From assembly GCA_014607495.2 (NCBI GenBank), contig CP053161.1, positions 5,899,115-5,963,114 on the forward strand: a DNA stretch of 64,000 nt, written 5' to 3'. Source of the stretch: Carposina sasakii (Eukaryota > Arthropoda > Insecta > Lepidoptera > Carposinidae). The translations under genes and the position numbers were made by a program. The notes beneath the pieces were generated by a model. It saw only the letters and a program-made list of their open reading frames with translations. It was not told where the DNA came from and made no database searches. Positions within the stretch are counted from its first letter, which is position 1, and every line of letters begins with the position of its first letter. Below, in pieces: positions 1 to 11,178 of this stretch.

Positions 1-188
1 CTTCCCCTAATTGTTATATACAGGGTCTGTGTGACAGCCAGGAAAATACTGAACAAGTACCATTGTTTTGAGTTTTATGACAGTGTATGACACATTACTC
101 GCAGTAAATGCATTTTTAATTTGATTATCCGCAATGTTTGCTTTCCGCGCCAATTGTATCGGGCGATCCTGTGACTAGTTAAATGGGC
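1..188. other. left-edge intergenic DNA
   Basis: AT-rich sequence with no open frame or repeat structure that I can support. It is simply the flank of the LINE insertion that follows. Confidence 0.6.
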
Positions 189-200
189 TTATTATGTGAT

Positions 201-3200
201 CATCATCATCATTTACAGCCCTGAGAAGTCCACTGTTGGACATAGGCCTCCTCCAACAACCTCCACTCCGACCGGTCGGAAGCAGCCTGCATCCAACCGA
301 CGCCCGCAACCTTGACCAGGTCATCCGTCCACCTCGCGGGTGGCCTTCCCACGCTGCGCTTGCCGATACGTGGTATCCACTCTAGAACTTTCCGACTCCA
401 TCGGCCATCAGTTCTTCGAGCAATGTGCCCTGCCCATATCCACTTCAGCTTGCTGGACCGTTCAGCTATGTCGGTGATCTTTGTACGTCTGCGGATCTCC
501 TCATTTCTGATTCGATCACGCAGAGAGATCCCAAGCATAGCTCTCTCCATCGCTCGCTGTGCGATCCTGAGCTTTTTTATGAGGCACATAGTTAGAGACC
601 ACGTCTCGGCACCGTAGGTCATCACCGGCAGCACGCACTGGTTGAATACCTTCGTCTTTAAGGACTGGGGTATCTTGGACACAAATAAGCTTCGTAGTTT
701 CCCGAACGCTGCCCAGCCGAGTTGGATTCGCCGAGTTACCTCCTTCTCAAAGTTGGACTTACCTAGTTTGACCGTCTGTCCCAGGTAAACATACTCGTCA
801 ACAACTTCAAGCATCGAGCTCCCAACCAGTACAGGAGTGGGCGGCACATGGACGTTCGACATGATCTTCGTCTTGTCCATGTTCATCTTCAGGCCCACCT
901 GTTGGGAGACTCGATTGAGGCCATCGAGCATTGTGCTTAGATCCTTCAGCGATTCTGCCATGACCACGATGTCGTCTGCGAACCGAAGGTGAGTGATGTA
1001 TTCGCCATTGATATTGATGCCGAGTCCTTTCCATTCGAGAAGCTTAAAGGCGTCTTCCACTGCATTGGTGAAGAGCTTCGGAGAAATAACATCTCCTTGT
1101 CTCACTCCCCTCTGCAAAGAAATCGGCTCACTGCTCCGCTCCTGTACTCGTACCGACATGGTGGCATTGCTGTATAAACACTTCAGCACTTCGATATATC
1201 GATGGTCAATATGGCACCGCTGGAGAGACCGCAACACTGCCCATGTCTCGATCGAATCAAAGGCCTTCTCATAGTCCACGAACGCTAGGCATAGTGGCCG
1301 ATTATACTCTTCCGTTTTTTGTATAACCTGCCGTAGCGTGTGGATATGATCTATGGTACTAAACCCTTTTCGGAAACCGGCTTGTTCGGGAGGCTGGAAG
1401 TCATCAAACCTGCGAGCAAGACGATTCGTGATTACCCTTGAAAACAACTTGTAGACATGGCTCAGAAGCGAGATGGGTCTATAGTTCTTCAGCAAGGCTT
1501 TATCGCCTTTTTTAAAGAACAGCACCACCACACTTCTGTTCCATGCTTCCGGCGTTACGCCTTCGAGCAGGACGGAATTGAAGAGTCTTTGGAGGACCTT
1601 CAGTACCGGAGTTCCACCCGCTCTTAGAAGCTCTGATGTAATTCCATCGTCACCCGGCGCTTTGTTGTTTTTGAGTTGTTTAAGGGCAGTCCTAATCTCG
1701 TACAGGCTGATATCCGGGATGTCTTCAGTATAGTGTCGGGTGAGCTTGGCTCTTGGGTCTTTGTCTGATCTAACAGGTTTAGCGACCGAGGTATATAGCT
1801 GTCCATAGAACCTCTCGATCTCCCTTAGCACCTCTGGTATGGTAGACGCTACACTGCCGTCCTCTGTCTTCAGCTTCGTCAACTGGCTCTGCCCAATAGA
1901 TAATTCTCTTGCGAACACTTTGGAGCCTTGGTTTCGCTCTATTGTCTCCTTAATGCAGCGAGTATTAAAGCTGCGGATGTCGTGTCGCAGAGACTTGGAG
2001 ATACGTCTATTGAGCTGCCGATATGCTTCAGCGTCATCAGAGGACTGCAGAGACATTGCGCGCCTTTCCGCCATGAGGTTGAGGGTATGACCAGTTAGTT
2101 TCTGGGGTCTATTTCTACGGTTAGGTCTAAAGAATTTAGACCCCACCGTGTGGACAGTTTCTACCAGCCTGTTATTTATATCGTCCACTGACATGCAATC
2201 CTCTAGGCAAGCAAAGCGGTTTGTCAGCTCGAGTTGAAAGCTCTCGGGGTTTTGAATGTGCACGGATAAGGGTCGGAGTGTAGACTTCACTAGTCGTGAT
2301 CTCTCCCGTTTGACATTAATATTCAATGTGCCTCGAACCATTCGGTGATCGCTACCGGTTTTCACCCTGTTGATCACTGAGACATCATTGAATATCCGTC
2401 TATCGGTGGTCAATATGAAGTCTATCTCGTTCCTCGTGTGCTTGTTGGGATGGAGCCAGGTCCATTTCCTATGAGGCGGCTTCTTAAAGAAGGAGTTCAT
2501 CATAAAGAGTCCCTCCATCTCTAGAAAATCGGCCAGCCTCTGGCCCCTGGGGTTCCTGTCGCCGGATCCAAATTTTCCCACTTTCAACTCATTCTCACCC
2601 CGCTTGCCCAGTTTCGCATTGAAGTCCCCCATAACAACACAGAAATGAGTTTTAGAGGTATGTATGGCTGTACTTATGTCCTCATATATCACTCGTGATG
2701 GATTCGATGCTGTTTACGAGGGACTTGTGGACGATAAACCCAACACCACCCTGGGACTTATGATCACCTTCCCGGTGGTAGAGTAAGTTGCCAGATTTCA
2801 GGGTTATCGTATCCTCTCCCTGTCTTCGGACCTCAGATAACCCTACAATATCCCACCGCAACTTACTCATTTCCTCTTCCAGCTCATCGAGCTTTGTGTC
2901 CTCCTTCAGCGTGCGCGCATTGTACGTCACCAGCGATAACCCACGCCTATGGTCCATTTTCGTAGCATTAGTCGTCGTAAAGTTGGAACCCGCCCGGGGA
3001 TTCTTAGCACCCCTGGCTCCGGCACTTGACCGGCGCCTGTCGGACACGCCAGTGTCGCCTCCGGAGCCGCCGGGCACTTGGGGCCTTCCTAGATTACTAC
3101 TCATGGGGGGGGGGGGTTTGGACCGTAACCCGCCACGCTGGTCCAATGCGTGTTGGCGGGTAGCCAGAGCCTCGTTCGTTGTTCTGCAGGGTGCACCGCG

Positions 3201-3261
3201 AGCAGGTGAGGATGGCTTGGGTCCCGTTAGAAGTTATATGGGACCCCATACACCCCTATTA
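201..3261 (-). mobile_element. nearly full-length RTE-like non-LTR retrotransposon
   Basis: A 3.06-kb LINE lying on the minus strand. The 5' end (right side) carries a GC-rich leader; the 3' end (left side) finishes in a short ATC/GAT repeat tail, typical of RTE elements. A 12-bp direct repeat, TTATTATGTGAT, occurs at 189-200 and 3262-3273, immediately outside both ends, so the borders are a genuine target-site duplication. RTE elements move by target-primed reverse transcription using one protein with an AP-type endonuclease and a reverse transcriptase. Because the leader is present, this is not the usual 5'-truncated copy, but the coding region is broken (see the pseudogene entry). Confidence 0.9.
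209..3146 (-). pseudogene. RTE-like endonuclease/reverse transcriptase, broken by internal deletion
   Basis: Two frames carry one retrotransposon protein. The 5' frame (3146 down to 2682, 154 residues) has a Pro/Gly-rich start and the beginning of an AP endonuclease domain with motifs VTYNARTL and GLSEVRRQG. The 3' frame (2692 down to 209) resumes at MGDFNAKLG in the endonuclease, then shows the reverse transcriptase (AFVDYEKAFD, GVRQGDVISPKLF, FADDIVVM) and the usual RTE C-terminus with GRPPARWTDDL. At about 2682-2692 the two frames meet where family members have roughly 35-40 more endonuclease residues, so a deletion with frameshift has removed part of the active-site region. The catalytic FADD is intact, but the product cannot be made as one chain; I judge it inactive. 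Confidence 0.88.
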
Positions 3262-3273
3262 TTATTATGTGAT

Positions 3274-4036
3274 ACATTAATGTTTTTTGGACTATTTGTG
3301 ACTCCATTGGGGTTGATCAGTATTTTGAACTTTTTGGGACAATTTTTTTGAAAATCGTCCATAGGTTAAAATTTGTTTACAAGTTATTTTAAACAAACTA
3401 CACATTTTCTGAAAAAATGAAAAAAAAAACATCTGAAAATTTTGGAATTTTCCTGCGAACATTTTCAGTGGTTTTCGCCTCAGAATCATGGTCTGAAGTC
3501 GCCATATCAATATTTGCCTTTGCTGTCACTTCCACCCTGTATAGATATAACTACTACCTATATCATCTTCCTGCCCTTATCCCGTTTTATTTATGGGGTC
3601 GGCGCAACATGGTTTCTTTCGAAACTTACATTGTCAAAGTTTTGGCATTTGTTTTTACGGCCGGCTGCCTGCCTGACGCCAACCCTTCTCGGGTATAGCG
3701 AAGTGATAATTTTTAGAAAAATCCGTACATGAAATATATTCAGTGGTACATGCCCGTGACTGGTATCGAACTCAAGCTTCCCGACTTAAAGGCGCACGTC
3801 TTAACCATTGGGCTATCACTGCTTTTAACTACTACCCACATACATAGATATAAAGTTAGATTGCATACTCACTTTTCACACCAGTTAGCCTGTAAGTCCC
3901 ACGTGGTAAGGGGTGAGTCGACTAGTGGAAATTACTAATGCGAACTAATGGGAATTATTTCCTAGTTATTCTATATTCGTGGCGCAAAAATACATTACTA
4001 TTTCTTTCCAGTTAATTAGTAAGTATGTATTTATTT
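3274..4036. other. intergenic DNA with two degraded repeat pieces
   Basis: No gene. About 3563-3615 has a phrase, TCCTGCCC followed by a TGGGGTCGG-type segment, that recurs at 20955-21005 and so belongs to an interspersed family. About 3728-3830 is a SINE fragment (separate entry). The remainder is AT-rich flank; 4028-4036 is the duplicated target of the BEL element that follows. Confidence 0.55.
3728..3830 (-). repeat. fragment of tRNA-derived SINE
   Basis: Read on the minus strand this gives a tRNA-like promoter: GATAGCCCAATGGTTAAGAC (A box region), followed by a B-box-like GAGTTCGATACC and then CAGTCACGGGC. The same order is seen in the longer SINE at 24066-24418 (GATAGCCCAGTGGTTAAGAC, then GTCACGGGCC), so it is the same family, truncated after the head. 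Confidence 0.7.
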
Positions 4037-4219
4037 TGTTTAGAATTTAAGAAAATTCATTTATATTTATGTTTGTTACCAAATTGCTGTAACCAGAAGT
4101 AAGGCGCTTATGTTAGATTAAAACATTGAAATTGTAAAAGTCATAACTAGCTTGGTGATCGAGTACACGTCAGTTAAGCTCTGAAGGTTTTTCATTTAAT
4201 ATTACCTGAAGCCTGTACA
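4037..4219 (+). repeat. 5' LTR of BEL/Pao element
   Basis: 183 bp, TG...CA ends, matched by 10997-11178. Short for a BEL LTR. Differences from the 3' LTR: one extra C near 4125 and two changes close to the 3' end (CTGAAGCC versus CTGGAACC). Confidence 0.9.
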
Positions 4220-4768
4220 TGGCCCTGCAACCGGATATAAATTCATTTACCAGTGGATTTAATTATTATTTTGGAGTATCAAATTAAATTGGAGGAAAAT
4301 AAGGAATTTGTCAAGTCACGGATTGAAGCTGGAAAATTGGAAATCAGTTTGGAAGCCTTTAATAACTTATTTTCACCCAACACTCTATATATCAGGTAGT
4401 ATTAGTTTACTTGAGTTAATTATTACAGCAGGTTAGTCATATTTCTTTATATTTTACTTTTTTTTTGTATACGTAGGTACCTAGGTGCTACGACGGAATT
4501 GCAGTTTTCTTGTATTTAACGCAAAAGAAATAGACAATTTCGTTAAATATTAAACAAAATTGTTGTTTAATAGTTAATTTAATATTATAGATAGGCAATT
4601 ATCAGTTTTATTACCAATATAGTGATATATGCACATTAGATACATCTACCTTAGATTTCATAATTGTGTAATTAAAATATTGTTCTGCTTTGATTAGCGT
4701 TTAATATCATTTTATCATTTATTTTCTCGTTTTAATTAACTGTCTTAAACTTAAATTAGAAGAAAAAA

Positions 4769-5553
4769 GCGGGTGGGGCTGTGTCGGGGCACACGGCCGT
4801 TGGTTTTAACGTGAAACGTCTATGTTAGCGAATCGCTTTTAAAGTAAAAGATTGAAATGAAAACAAGATGGACGCTGTTTTAAGTATTTTAATAAAAAAA
4901 GAACAGGTACGTAATAGAAACATAAAATACATAGCAAATGTTTATATATTTATTGTCACTTTCTGGTTATTTTAAATAGCAGCCGCCCACGACTTCGTCC
5001 GCGTGAGGGGGCGTTGTACCCGTGCGAAGCCGGGCAGGTTGTTGTATAGACTGTAGCCTTCCTTGGTAAATGGGCTATCTAACACTGAAAGAATTTTTCA
5101 AATCAGACCAGTAGTTCCTGAGATTAGCGCGTTCAAACAAACAAACAAACAAACTCTTCAGCTTTATAATATTAGTATAGATATAAATACTGTCCAAATT
5201 ACACTTATTTTTGTATAAATCAATCGGTTCAAATAAACTTGACAAACACACGAAAGAATCACCACGCTATAAAATCGGAGTCACGAGTTACACTGAATAA
5301 AAACAAGCGCGAGCGCCGGTTTCGCACAGTTATCGCAGTATCCCTCCCCCGCCCCCCCGCTTGACCCCGACACGAACTCAATGTCATAACAGCGAGCTGA
5401 CTATATAAGTGAAATATTTACACCACATTTTTGTTTCTAAGACCAATAGTTTTTTAATTATTAAGGTACGATGATATAGACCTTTTCGTTACGGTCCAGT
5501 TTTTAAACCTGGTACCCGTATGTGTCGGCGCGATTTTAAAGACGTTTCACGTC
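4769..5553 (-). mobile_element. 785-bp nonautonomous element, copy A
   Basis: One of three copies of exactly equal length in this window (others 31184-31968 and 50616-51400, opposite orientation). Near the ends sit imperfect inverted repeats built on AACGTGAAACGTCT; one end adds about 35 bp of GC-rich sequence ending CCCCACCCGC. It has no open frame. All three copies lie between T-runs, so any target duplication is hidden in homopolymer. About 205 bp inside (near 4977-5183) is a Helitron-like segment also found alone at 34187-34406. Copy A sits in the untranslated leader of the BEL element, between LTR and gag, so it is younger than that element. Superfamily not recognised. Confidence 0.8.
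4977..5183 (-). repeat. Lep1-like Helitron segment inside copy A
   Basis: Contains the (GTTT)n stretch followed by GAACGCGCTAATCTCAGGAA and the end GGGCGGCTGCTA. The same segment occurs in the other two 785-bp copies (about 31553-31760 and 50985-51192) and as a solo insertion at 34187-34406, where termini can be proven. Confidence 0.7.
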
Positions 5554-5849
5554 AAAAATTATATATATTTCATATAAAGTCATATTTACATATCTACATT
5601 GTTAATCTAATTGTTGTTTATACTTACTATAGATAAATACAAAAGTAATTTATAAGCATTGTTAATTTCATACTGTATTAAAGTTAATAAAAATTATTTA
5701 CATTTATTACATTGCATAGATAATATTTACAATTACATATTGTTTAATTTCTGCTAAGATAGGAATAGTATTAGTATCTAGTATAACAGTAACTATTTAC
5801 TTAGATTGTTAATATATTGAGTTAATTTTGGATTTGTATCGATTCCAGG

Positions 5850-7499
5850 TTGATTCACCCCACCTTTCTGAAGATGGCCGAAAGTTCAGACCTTAAGGCA
5901 CTAATTAAGAAAAGAGGCAGTTTTAAAGGTCAATTAACTGTGTTTGCCAATTATTTATTGACATTAGATGCTGCCAAGTTGGATACTTCGGGAGCACGCG
6001 AGCTACAGTTACGTACTGGTAAAATTGAATCGGTGTATCAGCTGTATGACGAAGTTCAGTTACAGCTGGAGTGCCAAACTGACACTCCTGATGTCTACAT
6101 AGCTGAAAGACCTTCTTTCGAGAGTCAATACTTCCGAGCACTTGCTATGGCCCAGGATATTCTTAATACTTACAATAACTTACAATCTCGTAAAGATGAT
6201 GAAATGAAATCCTGTTCATCACATTCTCACTGCAGCTCCAAACATAAGCTAGTTAAACTGCCCACTATTGAGTTGCCTACATTTAGCGGTTCATATGAAA
6301 ATTGGCTCGAGTTCAAGGACACTTTTTCGAGTCTTATCCACGATAATGATGACATAGACACAGTAAACAAGTTTCACTACTTGAGGTCTTCATTAAAGGG
6401 TACTGCAGCCATCGTATTGCAATCCTTAGAGTTCTCAGCAACTAACTATAAGTTAGCCTGGACACTGTTATGTGATAGGTTCGATAATAAAGCACTTTTA
6501 ATCCAGAATCATGTTTCTTCGCTATTTGACATTGAACCCATCACAAAGGAATCGTCATCGGTGTTAAAGTGCCTCATTGATAATCTTAATAAAAATTTAA
6601 GATCCTTGCAGTCGTTAGGCGAGCCTGTCGAACACTGGGACACTTTGCTGATTCATATTGTCACAAAAAAGTTAGATTTGAAAACACTGCGAGAGTGGGA
6701 AGAACACAAAGGACACTTAGATAAGAATCAACCCATTAAATTCGCTGCACTCCTCACATTCCTTCGTCATCGTGCGGATTTAAATGAAACATTGGAATTA
6801 AGCAGGAATACACACGTCCAATCACACTCACAATCTCACTCGAATGCACACAAATCAAATACAAAAATTAAAACTATGATGTCAGTACAAGGATCGTCCT
6901 CTATAAACTCATGTCCAAAATGCCACGGTGATCATAATCTAAACAACTGTTCTCAATTTCTATCACTTAGCAACCATGATCGTAAAAACAGTTTAATTAA
7001 TTATAAAATATGTCACAATTGCTTTCGTCCTGGTCACTATTCAAATCAATGTAAAAAAAACGGTTGTAAGGTATGCAAACGTAAGCATCATACATTGATT
7101 CACCTGACTGATTACAAGTCAGACAGGCAGGTAGCAACCACGAATCTGCCACCATCAAATCAGTCGTCGCCATCCACCTCAAATAATGCTAGCGCCGGTA
7201 GTAGCAGTGTTACACTGTCTGCGTATGTTGAACCCGCCAGTTTAATTAGCGACGGAAAATCAAGTACTTCTTTGTTGTCCACCGCGTTAATAAAGATATT
7301 CGATGCAAATAACCGCGCACACGTAGTACGCGCAGTACTTGATAGTGGCAGCACTTCGTGTCTAATGACAAACCAGTTATGCGAACAGCTAAACTTGCCA
7401 ACAGCCCGTATAGATAAATCTATACTAGGTATAAATAAAAAACGACTTAATTATTGGCGCAGATATTTTCTGGGACTTGTTAGGATCTCAGCGTATTAA
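5850..7499 (+). pseudogene. BEL/Pao gag and protease part of polyprotein
   Basis: The 549-residue frame starts near MIHPTF/MAESSD. It shows the BEL gag core (LPTIELPTFSGSYENW, about residue 138), two cysteine/histidine zinc knuckles (CHNCFRPGHYSNQC about residue 388, preceded by another Cys/His cluster), and an aspartic protease start with AVLDSGSTSCL near residue 497. Soon after the protease motif the frame runs out at 7499, while the frame continuing with GADIFWDLLGSQRIK overlaps it from about 7455 in another register. Compared with BEL proteins roughly 100 residues of the protease-to-RT linker are missing, so this is a deletion with frameshift. Confidence 0.85.
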
Positions 7500-10400
7500 G
7501 TTAGGTCACGGAAAACCTATTTTACAGGAGACGAGACTAGGGTGGTTAGTCTCAGGCCCAATAAACAGCGGTCATCCACCCTCTCGCTCAAATATTTACT
7601 GTAACTTTACAAAGGTTGATAGGAGTCTTTCCGATAGTGAATTTACAGAGATACAAAGCCAACTCGCGCGCTTTTGGCAGCTCGAAGAAGTTTGCCCTAA
7701 TACATCTCTGAATTCACCGGAAGAAAAACTGCGAGGAACATTTCATCAAAAATACGACGCGTTTAGCTAACGGCAAATTTTGCGTTCGTATTCCTTTAAA
7801 GGACTCGCCCCAGGTTTTAGGTAATTCATTACACCGCGCTAAAATGTGTATGTTGGCCTTAGAACGTCGCAATGTGAAGCAGCCTCTCCTTAGTCAAATG
7901 TACCGTGACTTTATGTCAGAATATTTGACTTTGGGTCACATGTCTGAGTGCTCTTATAGACCTGAGGACAAGGGAGTTTTCATCCCACATCACGGTGTTT
8001 TACGTGAGTGTAGTACCACTACTAAACTGAGAGTAGTATTTAATGCTAGCAGTCCTACATCGTCCGGAGTTTCTTTGAACTCGATTCAGATGGTAGGACC
8101 GATAGTGCAGGATGACCTCCTGTCTATTTTACTAAGATTTCGGTTCTATCGTTATATATTATCTGCGGACGTAGAAAAAATGTTTAGGACTGTGGAAATC
8201 CATCCTAATGATAGGTTCCTTCAGCAAATCATTTATCGTGATGATCCCTCTAATTCATTTAAGGCATTCCAGCTAAATACAGTAACTTATGGTACTGCTA
8301 GTGCTCCATTTTTGGCTACTAGATGTTTGAAACAGTTAGGGCTGGACTGTCTTGAGATCTCGACATCATCTCGTGATCTCATGTCCAAAGTAGGGAATGT
8401 AATCATCCACGACTTTTATGTTGATGATCTGCTGACGGGAACGGATGAAATCGATGAGGCATTCGAAATCCGAGATAAGGTCACCACAATTCTTTCCACT
8501 GCTGGCATGAACCTTCGGAAATGGAAGTCCAATATTTCGTCATTAATACCGAATGAATGCGACTCAGCACAGTTAGCTCTGAATCTTAATATTGGAGGCA
8601 GTTTGCCTACGAAAGTTCTCGGTTTAGGTTGGCAGACTTCATCTGATAGCTTGTATTTTTCTGTGGGAATATCATCTAGTGGAAACACTAAGCGTAATGT
8701 TCTATCAAACATTGCGCAGATATTCGACCCTTTAGGTTTACTAGCTCCATGCGTCATTGTTATGAAAATGGTCTTACAAAAATTGTGGCTACTTAAATTA
8801 GCATGGGATGATCAGCTTCCTCCTGAGTTAAGTTCGCATTGGGAAAAGGTACGTAATAGCTTACCCAATTTAACTAAGTTAAATGTTCCACGTCATGTAG
8901 CTTGTACTGCATACAGTCAATTAGAATTTCACATATTTTGTGATGCATCTGAACGAGCTTATGGTGCTTGTCTATACGTGCGCAGTATGGGATCTCAGAA
9001 TGATGACGACGTGTTAGTTAAATTATTAATGGCTAAGAGTCGAGTTGCACCAATCAAGCCGATGACCATTCCACGGCTTGAACTTTGTGCTGCGTTAGTA
9101 GGTGCTCGTCTCTATGAAAAGGTGATAGGTTCAATGCGAGCGCAAGTATCACGAACCACATTTTGGTGTGATTCCATGGTGGTATTAGGTTGGCTTCAAA
9201 TGCTACCCAGTAAACTACAGCCCTTTGTTAGGAATCGGGTTGCGGAGATTCTGGATATTACTGATTCTTGTAGTTGGAGACATGTCCCGACAGATCAGAA
9301 TCCAGCAGATCTCATATCTCGTGGTATGAACGCTGACAGCATTGAAGGATGCCGATTATGGTGGTCAGGACCGTCATTTTTAGAACAAAATTGTTCTCAC
9401 TGGCCGCGCAGTCCTAACTCAGGACATGTTGAGCTTCCGGAAGTACGTCCAGAAGTTACACTTCATTGTTATCCCGTAATTAAATCAATTATTGAATTTA
9501 CACGTTTTTCAAATTATTTTAGACTTCAACGTTCAGTAGCTTATCTTATACGCTTCACTAACATCCTTAAGGGACAGTCAAAACCGGCTGATCATTTAAC
9601 GACTTTAGAGTTGCAAAATGCTCTATTTTTTATTATTCGCATAGTCCAAGATGAGTCATTCCCTGAGTATGGTTTGCTTTTAACTAAAAAACAGTTGCCA
9701 AAGAAAAGCTCATTAATTAAGTTCAATGTGTATATTGACGAAAATAAAATTATGCGCGTTGGAGGTCGTTTACATAATTCATCATTTTCTTACGATAAGA
9801 AGTTTCCTATTTTATTACAGTCCACACATCACTTTACAAAATTATTATTTCAATATGAACATAAACGCTTGTTACATGCGGGCCCCCAGTTATTATTAGC
9901 TTCTATCAGGGAATCCTATTGGCCAATAGGAGGCCGTAACCTCGCCAAAGCTACCTATCATAGGTGCGTTATTTGCTGCCGCATGAAAGGCAAAGTTGTT
10001 TCACCGCAGATGGGCAATTTGCCACCTAACCGTGTTTTACCTGGTACCTATCCTTTCCAGAATGTAGGTATAGATTACGCTGGTCCTCTTAACGCAGTTA
10101 GTCGTCAAGGCCGCGGATGCAAGGTCGTTAAGGTCTATATAGCTATATTCATATGTTTCGCTACGAAGTGTATTCATCTTGAATTAGTGGGCGATTTAAC
10201 TAGCAATTGCTTTTTACTTGCATTACGCAGATTTATTTCTCGTAGGGGAAAACCAGACCATATTTATTCGGACAATGGTACTTCATTTGTCGGTGCATAC
10301 AATGAGTTGTCGAAATTTATTAAGAGTAACTGTAGCTTGCTCTCTGAGGAAGTATCCAACGAAGGTATTACATTCCATTTTATACCTGCCTATGCACCAC

Positions 10401-10969
10401 ACTTTGGCGGTCTTTGGGAAGCAGGGGTGAAGTCAACAAAATATCATTTAGTCAGAGTGTTGGGAAATTGTCATTTGTCGTATGAAGAGCTCAATACTAC
10501 AATCGTGCAAATTGAGGCAATTTTGAATTCCCGTCCGCTCACTCCGCTGTCTTCCGATCCAGCTGACTTCATGCCGTTAACGCCAGGACATTTTATTATT
10601 GGCCGACCACTGTCTTCTCTTCCTACAGCAGACCTTCAAGAGCACTCCACGAGTCATCTCACTCGCTTTCACCGTATTGAGCAGCTCCGCCAACACTTTT
10701 GGTCCAGGTGGAGTAAGGAGTACATCGCTGAACTCCAGCAACGTGTGAAGTGGAGATTAAATGAGACGGAATTGAAAATGAATTCGTTGGTCTTATTGAA
10801 GGAGGACAACATGCCACCACTGAAGTGGAAGCTGGGACGAATTGTTGCTCTCCACCCTGGCACTGACGGCATTTGCAGAGTCGCTGACATCCGAGTCTCC
10901 AATGGTGTGGTTCGCCGGGCATTTTCCAAAATCTGTCCGTTACCGGAAGACGAAGGTGTAGATGGTTGA
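7455..10969 (+). pseudogene. BEL/Pao pol: RT, RNase H, integrase (frameshifted)
   Basis: Starts after the deletion with GADIFWDLLG, runs in one frame to about 7726, then changes frame in an A-run (7721-7729), consistent with loss of one base; from there it is open to the stop at 10967-10969. Reverse transcriptase: LSADVEKMF, TYGTASAPF and catalytic YVDDLL (about 8419). RNase H: FCDASERAYGACL (about 8937). Integrase: zinc-binding Cys residues at CVICC, catalytic DYAGPL, DNGTSF and a conserved GLWEAGVKS region, then the BEL-specific ILNSRPLTPL and a basic tail. First in-frame Met is 7844, but the true reading begins upstream as part of the polyprotein. Inactive because of the two lesions. Confidence 0.9.
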
Positions 10970-10996
10970 AAGGCAAGCTTCCAACGCCCGGGGGCA

Positions 10997-11178
10997 TGTT
11001 TAGAATTTAAGAAAATTCATTTATATTTATGTTTGTTACCAAATTGCTGTAACCAGAAGTAAGGCGCTTATGTTAGATTAAAAATTGAAATTGTAAAAGT
11101 CATAACTAGCTTGGTGATCGAGTACACGTCAGTTAAGCTCTGAAGGTTTTTCATTTAATATTACCTGGAACCTGTACA
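10997..11178 (+). repeat. 3' LTR of BEL/Pao element
   Basis: 182 bp, begins TGTTTAGAAT directly after CCCGGGGGCA (likely polypurine tract) and ends CTGTACA, followed by the TATTT target duplicate. Confidence 0.9.

Larger units (their letters stand above)
4037..11178 (+). mobile_element. BEL/Pao LTR retrotransposon with nested insertion
   Basis: A 7.1-kb LTR element. Both LTRs begin TGTTTAGAAT and end CTGTACA; the sequence TATTT flanks it on both sides (4032-4036 and 11179-11183; the match can be extended to 9 bp because the target is TATT-repetitive), fitting the 4-6-bp duplication of BEL/Pao. TGG directly after the 5' LTR (4220) suits a primer-binding site, and a GGGGG run just before 10997 a polypurine tract. 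Gag, protease, reverse transcriptase, RNase H and integrase occur in BEL/Pao order. The LTRs differ by about one indel and two substitutions in 183 bp, so insertion was fairly recent, yet pol is broken twice and a 785-bp element lies in the leader. Confidence 0.92.

Noticed and set aside
312..617. Plus-strand open frame opposite the LINE gene
   Set aside because: Shadow of the reverse-transcriptase frame on the minus strand.
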